DNA of 41,977 nt. Origin: a virus. The stretch spans positions 1 to 41,977 of IMG/VR virus record IMGVR_UViG_3300021368_000878; one strand, 5' to 3'. Position numbers and translations under genes: made by a program. How positions within the stretch are numbered: the stretch's first letter is position 1; each line of letters opens with the position of its first letter. Below are positions 27,901 to 31,289 of this stretch, in pieces. The notes under the pieces were generated by a model. That model had not been told where the DNA came from, ran no database searches, and was given only the letters and a program-made list of their open reading frames with translations.

Positions 27901-28573
27901 AGACTGTCAGTTTGTGGTGAGAGAAGTTAGGTGCTGCTAGTCTAGTAAAGTCAGTAGGATCGTAGTAAACCTTACCAGTGCCTGCTGCAGAATCATATAG
28001 AGGAGATTCAGATGTAGTTTGACCATCTTTGATGGTGAACTGCCAGAAGTAACAACCACCAGTTACGTTGAAGATAGCAGAGCGAGGAATTTCACGTTCG
28101 GTAGTTGCAGGATCAGGCACATACATTGGTCTGATCGTGGTTCTTCTTAGGTCATAACCTACGAGAGAAGAACCTCTAGGGATGATAGCACCACCCTCAG
28201 TGTTGTTAAACTTATAGAGGACGTTATCTGGGTTAGAGATATCGAGAATAGGATCAGCACCCCATGCCTGAGTAACCTGATCAAATGCGAATTCATCAAT
28301 TCCAGTGGTATCTACTAGACCAGGACGGTTGTCGATGTAGTGAATACCAGGCATCAGCATGATGCTGAACTGGTCAAATCTATCATTACCAAAACCAGGG
28401 AGGTAAGAGAATCTTGCGATTTCTAGGAATGCACGCTGAATACTCTTAAATGGCGTGATTGGTGAATTACCTCTGTTAGATAACGCATCAGTTGCGTTAA
28501 AATCATCTGGTGAAACATAGAGATACTTACCAGTCTTTGAACTAATAAGATTATCTAAACGTGTTAGTGGCAT
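12983..28573 (-). CDS. Giant virion structural / fibre protein, 5196 aa
   Basis: One uninterrupted reading frame of 15.6 kb, over a third of the window. The N-terminus (residues 1-170) has ITPFKSIQRAFLEIARFS, then FSIMLMPGIHYI, like the start of right-handed beta-helix proteins of DUF1565 type. Residues about 640-1100 hold about six copies of a helical unit (ADAYRLIQQNRDEI, then HPDFYIPGD). Residues about 730-2560 hold about seven copies of a helical unit opening KCxRDIGYxVDAI. Residues about 1240-2450 hold about seven copies of a beta unit (TYDPxTG, TFTC, SYPRxGxDP, HTFVSA). The C-terminal third has fibre-like GRVGINVPNSQLDRVLVVDG segments and ends in a tail-fibre-like domain (MIRFIDITGNLSYNANLIVR to RGWWLMEL). 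A perfect late promoter lies 40 bp upstream. It is probably the main fibre or a baseplate-anchored structural protein; the exact T4 counterpart is uncertain. Confidence 0.88.
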   Translation of the reverse strand: MPLTRLDNLISSKTGKYLYVSPDDFNATDALSNRGNSPITPFKSIQRAFLEIARFSYLPGFGNDRFDQFSIMLMPGIHYIDNRPGLVDTTGIDEFAFDQVTQAWGADPILDISNPDNVLYKFNNTEGGAIIPRGSSLVGYDLRRTTIRPMYVPDPATTEREIPRSAIFNVTGGCYFWQFTIKDGQTTSESPLYDSAAGTGKVYYDPTDFTRLAAPNFSHHKLTVFEYADKEELALFYRKIAKAFSRYQPTIDDPGEFDFNIQENRIVGPLSDSRVIESLKFTDATTDSSIAASTSEIEVTTKVDHGYFQGQFVAIANTEIDTVLEGIFQIKEIDQNNPRKFTYEVPVVVSAIGTNLSSGETVSQPTLGQNAQTLAEVDSVESASPYVFNVSIRSTWGICGIWANGLKATGFKSMVIAQYTGVSLQKDDRAFIRYDEYSNTWNQASLADAFATVPYHTKGDSYWKDEWRNFHVRASDDAFIQNVSIFAVGFADHFLMESGGDMSITNSNSNFGNTSLHAIGFKGFAFNQDKGGYITDIIPPKQVQDTEAATKKVAYYTVDIQGTLSQTDNYTKLFLGSDDIITPTDRPAATIDGFRIGAKSNEELYVKLSPAAGTDEFFNVALEPTGFVKYLAKGAILNPSGGVVNSVYADAANLIESNRRMIQEEVFGYILEKYPRLQNISYVNPGLNPAGNRYFDARNLILANRQEIVNTAFDQMVETFGIGNIQGVADGKCKRDIGFIVDAIAEDLRDGGNSNIIDATKFYFDGNGDPINNGLVGEEAQSLFAFNRARDLCKKAVANLLTVKADLYDPDPNSNLTPYGINAGYTGSAAEEAGLTTNGVTIDISQKQDPAGRYKDARNRIVANREFILDAALAEISVYHPDFYIPGDTQTNSQSRLADGFRLIRRNSSEIRDKALASIAVSHPDFYIPGDNQTDDGSRYADAYRLIQQNRDEIVDTGLAQIAVAHPDFYIPGDQETDARSRYADAYRLIQQNKADIVNTAWGVVNAAPPNPAPPNLEDKCRRDIGYFVDAISLDLFVGGNKYARKFISEYFDGTGNNWITGGLQGETTESIAAFNSARDQMKLAVANQLAIQDLSVTEGPAQYGGGGNDIPRTDSGACDDVQSAIVTLTDIVTAQVAAGNLSGLPAETSYIAGPGESKCRRDIGYFVDALALDLFKKGNVYTWRFCAEYFSNVSTQISDGLAGEEGPSKTAFAKAAEMMKKAVSNQLYEKDLTITADNAPGSDYGQVTRSFTPHGATYDPNTGITVLSIANHDLSVGDYITLATGSLSFTCDLDGNTQATAYPRATDPVAGQYIEITAATTDTITVNVGDGNTNFSNHTFVSAATDAVTFAGNTANQLITAQPALCSDVQAAIDTLNGIVQTVFTQGNLSTMPTEVNYGYGMGPGESKCARDIGYFIDAISVDMFTEGNRHSKEFTRQYFTNATTPLSNGLVGEEAESVTAFQTAVNEMKKAVYNGLYYKDLTVTEGNANYNGSYPAVGTPSAATYNPATGVSTITIANHGLSNGDQVKFKDNSFTFTCDMDGNVSQKTYPRQGDGNFDTAMTVSNVTTNTFDVNVGTSPIVPFNVTAADYEPSTGDVELTIGSHSLVVGESIKLVDESLTFTCAKDNNQTQHSYPRTLIDQDTITTADYDPATGVMTCTIPNHGWKNGDLIKFDNNSVTFTCTQDNNQTQHSYPRAGTDPFAGKWIPIYDVTSNRFRVQVGVSGVNDQYAHTFVSATANGVKKKQDRVYDTAVPITAVTANTIKINVGPADSNRTFSPTFATYDPTTGLMEITIGANHGLDVGEGIVLADNSFTFTCALDNNATQHTYPRPGTDPYAGRSISITAKTATTITVNVGTSSDTSAHTFVSATANAVRYSPLSAHTFVSATAGAVRSGGNYTHTFVSAATDAVLEVVSSPVDRQDPAACSDVQAALDTLGTIVTDAITNGNITGGIWNSADNTGTFITGEAKCRRDIGHVVDAIAQDLWFGGNEYTLAATKEYFNGNSLITNGVDNEVGPAITAFKRAADLMNRAANNQYYDRDLNITLDAIGDPTIVGDIECDAHRVVLLNKAFIAEEAYRRMLAVYPNYTPGTGNTKQDCLDDVMDVLEEVMWDVKFGGNSKTYDSAKIYITNVFNGVTVETFIDAERDEAARVFTEAKNIAIQVINNETVTVSAGNPLSQIKDPTMVEDWDAGELLPRCGSAVAAVDTLMGMIIQAIGTDSGVGTLTATRTTGNPAADPAYDTAVNLTAVTTDTLSFNVGTSTHIYPHTFVSALAGAIVSGGAYDHRFVSAAANSVNVVGGSQLTPTNATYDPATGDFTMYFGSPHGVTTSDQVSLDDNGFTFKCAMDGYTANKTYPRAGSDPISGQNTAVTATTSTSFTINVGTSPLVEHDVTGATYDPASGLVVVTTSAAHNLTANTSIKIKTEGLTFRCTKDQGVTTHSYPRASRANQPTAYAMGNCADVLQTVDTLVGIVSDALYAGNLDNLPPLSNGNWDCANVRSTIENLFDIFTDAIGNGTIDNLPPVNKGDFTTNNEASKCFRDVSYIVDAVVNDLRLGGNQNSIQAGEAYYVGNSLTYIDGEKTETLDAWDYVGQLATAAMRNFDVLAYNCSTTAGSAIVDVNDTRGIVIGMSVKEYDNSSNVDPAYVNGLLQDGATALYNNIPEGAYVKRIVSNTQIELGVKNSRLNEGNTVNAQLTSSTTELYFVYEEGIWADTLPTTVTVGPENTGPDVIQDTLTSATYRECSGTADAIETLIGCITTIINSGLGTVSLQEQTVNTALLASRATVFTIDTTGLGPSNPHNFETGTPVRLVPRPRFDSVTGKYVDVDKRLVRLPNGFETNRTYYVIAPGRVTQPEDFSGTSFFNGADQTKLMLATSKENAAAGIYIYASETDSIDKDVEIDLYQFILDDKYDLHNYTSTLASATFIQTDVSHVFDLPSASTTPQKVFFRASEGGQLPAVSTTYANDADVAVIDSGSSNFGKINPNKEFFARYQTNKRFTIHLSHSDAINNVNPISFVVTSADFQVYANKRRSPMRFDPSFTDGVTDAGKWYIQCKDQVTGQLDSVKKNNIFWRINQSDYADTPRSTDMWYERLDDTREADERTYKIRFVIPKYLENARDPINGFVLKTRTDDTRRLVPQKVLLKPVTGTVYGARFENPVQAGERIGFVKEDFTTNTLNTDNAYDPYKKDQTGAGTEYRAFARFASGVQATIQSGRYVADDLDPTIQYLELTLFDHTIDTLNFSGLSNEILTTVKITAPQGGIFVANKTRNGAADDNAASFAGNSSGNCSIHAYYTVNGEHYLIIKNIRDGILEYSEFTNTRFTQGNVFADMLEDQDMGKSLPLKTHIRKNYPEYFYKQNGANVYTITPGDRIQDSAGVEYYVDSVEDAGVIEDTFYIFGYETLQRRIAGQQDGIYYLTALRGNISPFPTGAGVTNNFKKFKFSQPVSKLYPLNYRNDPLWFKNNGTTQSEKDYYANLIDPPQVYSAADNYVHGLVTVNDFKGSTTRELVEDLINNPAFIYNTYTGDNQIRAQQGNATSGSEDRRIPIAGDSLVVADQRYYVELRRPSIARAGNHTFEYLGFGPGNYSTGLPARQEVVLTPDEDFYAQSKKQDGGIVFYTGINSQGDLYIGNRRINAITGEETFIDRATLADDGDEDDVIGGLVTTFDTPVTFNQNITIVGGDGSLVNSIESPFVISVQDGDFTQVKDSLIIRSNVASTENGLTNGKEQDERLNRVEFTPPTAGDITLSKNKVKAAVFEFTPIRYPRARGYKFFTHAIGAFGSNQTPNQSANVFPTSGGTRLTYTNSLGDIVTQQKANFGGVLPVAGDFLFKGAQVNLTGSLGWVFADGYTQVPNATVYQIISDSSNRIKISWRASGVAVLNSALGISDNSQIRITDYYPNTSLNGTWFIVSPDGDAFSVNNSYVHIQLVDPVPAGTTNWSSVIAGAAASNNGNGSVPTVEFSNSLWKECGVLGAEALRTETETIGNFKLGINTVARAAHSAFENAWTSNDTTPRANLDVVGTAFISGRTTDDFNNHANFADRDKNAENNAFLVGGDSAAPNDEAVFRIATTNGGRVGINVPNSQLDRVLVVDGLSRFTDDARFEHDIEVNGDNGSVAEVRTSQTTGTVNLFNDSTFVGGNNTAGMNLAGWAKTIKIGSGTTANQWIYIGDSCTGDQFLRLGNSADHSNIFLGDIADTATYISKVQIGGAYGNNSSNSYTLIGTRQTSLAGDLLIGANRTTGGDETNPDQVVTVRSEAGVLNFFTTQTQTVNFATNASLITIGGQGGTTTVRNNFVVDANARFNADIKLCGGNASYSFEGDRGQLGTDDFAHPSGVLGQNTFNSNIDIINVGVITVADFNAPTTAELAAGFNRVDTAGAGVWGGTNFQESKSGAGAEGADLPAITGDEFYLPMKYRPTPYFQAGDYLLIDTAPTGSGNSERYPELVRITEDGLQGAESAPYYLKVKRHPLGSFTKYKLQQLNPAKDYLDNHLDATNVWKCNIAFDATWTTTVVDATGPRDNFYLSQFGGGLTTNDYVIVDREDTNDDGDFNQGEIVKVVTQLDQVSKKLIVTRGCDTATETNVFIVDSVTGDITIGDQTDQDSVLNIYGSLTLEGGCGATTSSVVNDIFDEFAGTSDDKKLTLTNRVFPTFEVNTCMGDTVIGNQWGHVWALQAHYQSSASAHTTSEDVIVYTEDPQTIQADGPKTLLASTLSGGQTQFLVVNSITGFSAGDLVLIYQGTTKAEFIRITAAPYVDSGSNEPRIPFSTSVDYPSGGRAQETTTAQSFTVGAVVVKVQKDTRTTKLATALPATGRTQAPSPNTNPDRIKIELVNGDLVAQKLDYPQVIRIGSEFFLPDSIDGNVDPAFGVKMPKSIRDSYDNDEPEANIRRYFGGGRLRVHDDLNLTSGNLRMFGTDAKTLIFSVANDDGHPGDGAILDPVTGRSGLYLNGRADIYGQLRVFKQVCQENGVCTNDNVFKVDNQDGSVEMGASLYHKGKILANESSSDKLVHIDNIGSAGNTGAGPKDFIMYQDGSIDAFGISRYLNSNGGRRWTYLAASTTGFGQVVDNPLQPNGNYLCNPSSSGNMVVYLPSDAQTGDMIRFIDITGNLSYNANLIVRALPIGTTAVPIQGDSTGTKAVAGSGAASAVAWNSGELIVQTRNASFGLVYVGASDAVGDPNASEIPTDLRGWWLMEL
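20890..26400 (-). repeat. Protein-level repeat A (KCxRDIGYxVDAI unit), about 7 copies
   Basis: A helical unit of about 75 residues with the pattern K-C-x-R-D-I-G-Y-x-V-D-A-I, D-L-x-x-G-G-N, Y-F, N-G-L-x-G-E-E, A-F, K-K-A-V-x-N. Copies centre near 26365, 25495, 25085, 24330, 22645, 22255 (degenerate) and 20930. The units alternate with repeat B rather than lying in tandem. Confidence 0.8.
21220..24860 (-). repeat. Protein-level repeat B (TYDPxTG ... HTFVSA unit), about 7 copies
   Basis: A beta-rich unit of about 60-100 residues: TYDPxTG, HGLxxGDxIK, DNSxTFTC, TQHSYPRxGTDP, TxxTINVGTS, HTFVSAxxxAV. Five copies lie between about 24860 and 22900 and two between about 21650 and 21220. Extra isolated HTFVSA tails sit near 22950, 22860 and 21750. 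Some copies are partial. Confidence 0.8.
25560..26640 (-). repeat. Protein-level repeat C (RYADAYRLIQQNR ... HPDFYIPGD), about 6 copies
   Basis: A helical unit of about 40 residues: S-R-Y-A-D-A-Y-R-L-I-x-x-N-R-x-E-I, A-L-A-x-I-A-V-x-H-P-D-F-Y-I-P-G-D. Four near-tandem copies lie at about 25565-26025, and two more diverged copies (VYADAANLIESNRRMI and RYFDARNLILANRQEI) lie upstream. The tandem copies are also similar as DNA, suggesting recent duplication. Confidence 0.78.
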
Positions 28574-28612
28574 GATTACTCTGACCCTGCTTTTGAACTT
28601 TATCCTCGGGTT

Positions 28613-28620
28613 TATTTATA
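28613..28620 (-). promoter_or_regulatory. T4-type late promoter (TATAAATA)
   Basis: A perfect TATAAATA on the minus strand, 40 bp before the ATG of the giant structural gene. This is the T4 late promoter consensus recognised by the gp55-type sigma factor with the sliding clamp. It marks the start of the fibre operon. Confidence 0.8.
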
Positions 28621-28680
28621 CCACAAAACGACTGAAAATACTGTAAGGTTCTATAATTTCAATGAGTAAAGATTTGAACC

Positions 28681-29031
28681 CTATGGCATGACAATGAGTT
28701 CAGGTAGTTCAACCAAACCATTATCTAGTAGTCTGTGACAGTTTGCACATATAGGAGCACACTTGTCTATCTCTTCTTTTAATGTCTTGTAACTAGCGCA
28801 CTCTAGTAACTTAGATACACTGTACAATTTTGGTGATGGATCCACATGAATAAGATCCATTTGTACAGGATGAAACTCTTTATTGCAGATGATACATGGA
28901 TGCTTCTTTGCATCCTCTACTATCTGCTTTCTCCTCTTATGACTAATTTGATTTGCTTTATAAGTCTTAGAATTCTTTCTCGCCCACTCGCGCTGATACT
29001 TGCGATTTTCTTCTTTATCTTTGTAAGGCAT
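28681..29031 (-). CDS. HNH endonuclease
   Basis: A 116-residue HNH nuclease, probably homing-like. It has a basic N-terminal helix region (KYQREWARKNSKTYKANQ), then a zinc pair C46-x2-C49 (PCIICNKEF), the catalytic-loop histidine H62 (DLIHVDPSP), and C95-x2-C98-H99 (PICANCHRLLDNG). The family nicks or cuts double-stranded DNA with one metal ion. It lies between the late fibre operon and a tRNA cluster, a usual setting for free-standing phage homing endonucleases. Cleavage site unknown. The 107 bp after its stop hold the late promoter of the giant gene and nothing else I can identify. Confidence 0.83.
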   Translation of the reverse strand: MPYKDKEENRKYQREWARKNSKTYKANQISHKRRKQIVEDAKKHPCIICNKEFHPVQMDLIHVDPSPKLYSVSKLLECASYKTLKEEIDKCAPICANCHRLLDNGLVELPELIVMP

Positions 29032-29095
29032 ATCAGAAATACTTCTTTAAAACATATGTAGATGTAGTAGAATTGTTCTTTCCACGTTACCATAA

Positions 29096-29167
29096 CTCCC
29101 CTTCCTGGGATCGAACCAGGGACCAATTGATTAACAGTCAATCGCTCTACCGCTGAGCTAAAGAGGA
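29096..29167 (-). tRNA. tRNA-Asn (GTT)
   Basis: A 72-nt cloverleaf. The acceptor stem TCCTCTT pairs with AAGGGGA, with discriminator G. The D arm contains AGCTCAGCGGTAGAGC, the anticodon loop ACTGTTAAT gives GTT, and the T arm is CCTGGTTCGATCCCAGG. CCA is not encoded. Confidence 0.93.
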
Positions 29168-29174
29168 TTGTGAG

Positions 29175-29247
29175 TGGAGAATAGGAGACTCGAACTCCTG
29201 ACATCCTGCTTGCAAAGCAGGCGCTCTACCAACTGAGCTAATTCCCC
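29175..29247 (-). tRNA. tRNA-Ala (TGC)
   Basis: A 73-nt cloverleaf. The acceptor GGGGAAT pairs with ATTCTCC (one G-T), discriminator A. The anticodon stem CCTGC/GCAGG encloses TTTGCAA (anticodon TGC), and the T arm is AGGAGTTCGAGTCTCCT. CCA is not encoded in full. It lies 7 bp from tRNA-Asn. Confidence 0.93.
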
Positions 29248-29250
29248 ACA

Positions 29251-29324
29251 AGCCACATGTCGGACTTGAACCGACGACCTACGGTTTACAAAACCGTTGC
29301 TCTATCCAACTGAGCTAAAGTGGC
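29251..29324 (-). tRNA. tRNA-Thr (TGT)
   Basis: A 74-nt cloverleaf. The anticodon stem ACGGT/ACCGT encloses TTTGTAA (anticodon TGT), and the T arm is GTCGGTTCAAGTCCGAC. The acceptor GCCACTT against ATGTGGC has one T-T mismatch near its base. The discriminator is T, and CCA is not encoded. It lies 3 bp from tRNA-Ala. Confidence 0.9.
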
Positions 29325-29336
29325 GGTGGAGAGGCA

Positions 29337-29858
29337 TCACTGCCTCTTGAATTCAAAAGCACCCCAGTCAGATCCCCATACTTTTTGATGAGTTTCTGCA
29401 TGTAGTCCTTTATCAACAACCTTGTAATCTGTCTCAGAAATAGTAACCTCGTTTTGAACGTAGGTTCTAGTTCCTTGCCAGTTGACCCAGCAGTTGCAAG
29501 TAGAGGTTCCACCGTGGTAGGTTTTCTCCCCTATCTTCTTCATAATAATATCACACCCATCTCTGTAAGTCAAGTCCTGATCAGTGATTTGATCGATGTT
29601 CTTGCACTCAGCGAACCGTAGAGCATCCTTGACTTCGTAGTTTTTGAGACGATAAGCATCCTCGCCTTCATCCACTACTTCAATAACAAACTGACGATAA
29701 GGTCGGTTTTTTAGATAGTTGTATGCTTGCTCGCCATAGAAGCGATTATCAGCAATCTTTCTGTGTTGTACTCTGATATGTGCATAACGAGTAGGATGGG
29801 ACTGTGCTTGAGTTTTATTTGCAAATGTCCCCTCTAACAAATCAATAAACTCATTCAT
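29337..29858 (-). CDS. cpeT: CpeT-like phycobiliprotein lyase
   Basis: A 173-residue member of the CpcT/CpeT T-type lyase family. It begins FIDLLEGTFANKTQAQSHP, then AHIRVQHRKI, then FYGEQAYNYLKNRPYRQFVI, then a conserved YRDGCDIIM, a Gly/Cys segment (GGTSTCNCW), YVQNEVTISE and the signature C-terminus HQKVWGSDWGAFEFKRQ. Host members attach phycobilins to, or chaperone, phycoerythrin or phycocyanin beta subunits. The phage copy is a known cyanophage auxiliary metabolic gene presumed to sustain light harvesting during infection. It is somewhat shorter than host proteins but keeps all these blocks. Start coupled to the upstream stop by TAATG; it ends 12 bp before tRNA-Thr. Confidence 0.87.
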   Translation of the reverse strand: MNEFIDLLEGTFANKTQAQSHPTRYAHIRVQHRKIADNRFYGEQAYNYLKNRPYRQFVIEVVDEGEDAYRLKNYEVKDALRFAECKNIDQITDQDLTYRDGCDIIMKKIGEKTYHGGTSTCNCWVNWQGTRTYVQNEVTISETDYKVVDKGLHAETHQKVWGSDWGAFEFKRQ

Positions 29859-30115
29859 TATGGTATAAGTTCTGGGTTAACAAGGTCTAGTTCAAATAGT
29901 ACGGGATGGCATTCTTCAGCAATTAGATAATCAGAGTACCTAAAGATATCTTCTAGTATATACTCTTCGTTCATTGCTGCTTCAGACAAGATCCATTTGT
30001 CTTGTTTTTGTTCTCTCTCAAGAACATCAAATGCAAATGGCATGTTCTCAATAAAGTACATTAAAACAGGTTCATTGTCAACAAAGACATGTCGCTTGCT
30101 AATCGTGTACTTCAT
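29858..30115 (-). CDS. Small hypothetical protein, 85 aa
   Basis: A soluble acidic protein beginning MKYTISKRHVFVDNEPVLMY, rich in aromatic and acidic residues. The ATG at 30115 looks natural, but an in-frame ATG four codons upstream (30127) is also possible; neither has a clear Shine-Dalgarno. It is coupled to the CpeT gene by TAATG, so the two are likely translated together. No family recognised. Function unknown. Confidence 0.66.
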   Translation of the reverse strand: MKYTISKRHVFVDNEPVLMYFIENMPFAFDVLEREQKQDKWILSEAAMNEEYILEDIFRYSDYLIAEECHPVLFELDLVNPELIP

Positions 30116-30148
30116 TGTCCGTTGCATGATTGTCAGCGTTTCCCAATA

Positions 30149-30811
30149 CTATTTAACATTTATGCGAGATGTTTCTGTACCGTATTCGTTGATTGGATGG
30201 AAGTTCATTACAATGCTGTAACGTGGATCTTCTCCATCATAAGGAGGGATTTGATGTTTTAACCAAGCAGGTAAAACCAAGATTGAATTCTTTGGAGTGG
30301 CAACCATGACACTGTTGCATGTGTAAGGAGAGAGTTCATACACAGGAAACAGATAATGTTGATAATCCCAAAATGGGTTCTCAACGATCAAACGATTGTC
30401 ATCCTGAAGATAAAGAATTGCAGACATGTAATAGTTCTTGTGATTATGCATCACACTATTCTGTCCCTTGGTTGTCTTAGTACACCAAGAACTCTTGATA
30501 TCAAATCCCTGACTGTTTTGTTTCATAATTTGAAAGGAAATATCTTGCATAAGAGTTTCAAAATATTCCTTCATGTCAGGAATTCTATGAAGCACAACTT
30601 TATCTTCAGATACAGATGATGACTTATCATCTTCTCCGTCGTCTACACCAACTGTTGTGGTGTATTTTTGTGCTTCACAGAATTTCCTTAATGCATCAGA
30701 TTGTTCATCTGAAATAGCGTCTTTGTATTGAAAGATTGGGATATGAAAAGGGTCAACCCTCTCAATAATACCACCAACTGTTTGTTCTTCTTCTTGAATA
30801 TCAAATTCCAT
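30149..30811 (-). CDS. 2-oxoglutarate/Fe(II)-dependent oxygenase-like protein
   Basis: A 220-residue PF13759-like oxygenase. The metal and co-substrate residues are visible: SVMHNHKNYYMSAILYL supplies H122 and H124, VLPAWLKHQIPPYDG supplies H186, and R197 (EDPRYSIVMNFHP) is the likely 2-oxoglutarate ligand. The N-terminal 100 residues contain IPIFQYKDAISDEQSDALRK, typical of the group's leading helix. I start it at the ATG at 30811; a TTG two codons earlier is possible. It lies between tRNA-Leu and the CpeT pair. The substrate of the phage enzymes is unknown. Confidence 0.83.
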   Translation of the reverse strand: MEFDIQEEEQTVGGIIERVDPFHIPIFQYKDAISDEQSDALRKFCEAQKYTTTVGVDDGEDDKSSSVSEDKVVLHRIPDMKEYFETLMQDISFQIMKQNSQGFDIKSSWCTKTTKGQNSVMHNHKNYYMSAILYLQDDNRLIVENPFWDYQHYLFPVYELSPYTCNSVMVATPKNSILVLPAWLKHQIPPYDGEDPRYSIVMNFHPINEYGTETSRINVK

Positions 30812-30825
30812 AGTCAACCATTAAG

Positions 30826-30907
30826 TAGGAGTGGCGAGACTTGAACTCGCACGACCAAAGTCAACAGATTTTAAGTCTGGTGCGTCTACCTATTCCGCCA
30901 CACTCCC
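30826..30907 (-). tRNA. tRNA-Leu (TAA)
   Basis: An 82-nt class II tRNA. The acceptor GGGAGTG pairs with CACTCCT (one G-T at the end), discriminator A. The anticodon loop CTTAAAA gives TAA, followed by a long variable arm (TTGACTTTGGTCGTGC region) and T arm GCGAGTTCAAGTCTCGC. CCA is not encoded. It stands apart from the other three tRNAs. Confidence 0.92.
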
Positions 30908-30908
30908 A

Positions 30909-31049
30909 TTATGTAGGTCGAACAGGAGGAGCAGAAAGTTTAGTGATAGACTGTTGTTTAATCCACTTTTTTAGTTCGGGAGTTTCTTCCCATTCCCAAA
31001 TTTCTTCCCGACCTTTGCTGTCGGTCTTCGTTACACTGCGCTTAGTCAT
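30909..31049 (-). CDS. Small hypothetical protein, 46 aa
   Basis: A short frame found by reading the gap. It starts MTKRSVTKTDSKGREEIWEW, continues EETPELKKWIKQQS and ends SAPPVRPT, with a TAA stop 2 bp from tRNA-Leu. The balanced charge, the W-E-W-E-E motif and an 8-bp overlap with the stop of the upstream gene argue for a real gene; it reads like small conserved cyanophage proteins. Function unknown. It fills what would otherwise be a gap between a tRNA and the next gene. Confidence 0.7.
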   Translation of the reverse strand: MTKRSVTKTDSKGREEIWEWEETPELKKWIKQQSITKLSAPPVRPT

Positions 31050-31239
31050 TGTTAATACCGTCCATTACTTGTTGTAGATCGTCAGCACGTCCCCTATAGT
31101 AATCGATCTCCTCAGCGAGGACATCCCGAATATCGTCAATCACAATACTAGGATCAACGTCATCGTTGAAGTAGGACTTAATCGCTTCGGATAGATAGCG
31201 ACGCCTATTCCACTCCATACTATACGGTTTGTAATTCAT
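31042..31239 (-). CDS. Small helical hypothetical protein, 65 aa (paralogue of 2891-3139)
   Basis: An all-helical charged protein (YSMEWNRRRYLSEAIKSYFN, then DDIRDVLAEEIDYYRGRADD) of the same apparent family as the 82-residue protein at 2891-3139. A strong sigma70-like promoter lies just upstream (31261-31289), so this gene probably begins an early-expressed unit with the 46-residue gene and perhaps tRNA-Leu. No Shine-Dalgarno visible. Function unknown. Confidence 0.72.
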   Translation of the reverse strand: MNYKPYSMEWNRRRYLSEAIKSYFNDDVDPSIVIDDIRDVLAEEIDYYRGRADDLQQVMDGINND

Positions 31240-31260
31240 GATAAAAGGTCATATGATTTG

Positions 31261-31289
31261 ATTGTACATGATCTAGGGTTGTTTGTCAA
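31261..31289 (-). promoter_or_regulatory. Sigma70-like (early-type) promoter
   Basis: On the minus strand TTGACA (31284-31289), a 17-bp spacer and TACAAT (31261-31266, 5 of 6 to consensus). The ATG at 31239 follows 21 bp after the -10 box. The -35 and spacer overlap the 3' end of the glutaredoxin-like gene. Host polymerase should recognise it. Confidence 0.8.

Noticed and set aside
28920-29204. 94-codon minus-strand frame over the tRNA genes
   Set aside because: It runs through tRNA-Asn and part of tRNA-Ala and the HNH gene; the tRNA cloverleaves explain the sequence better.
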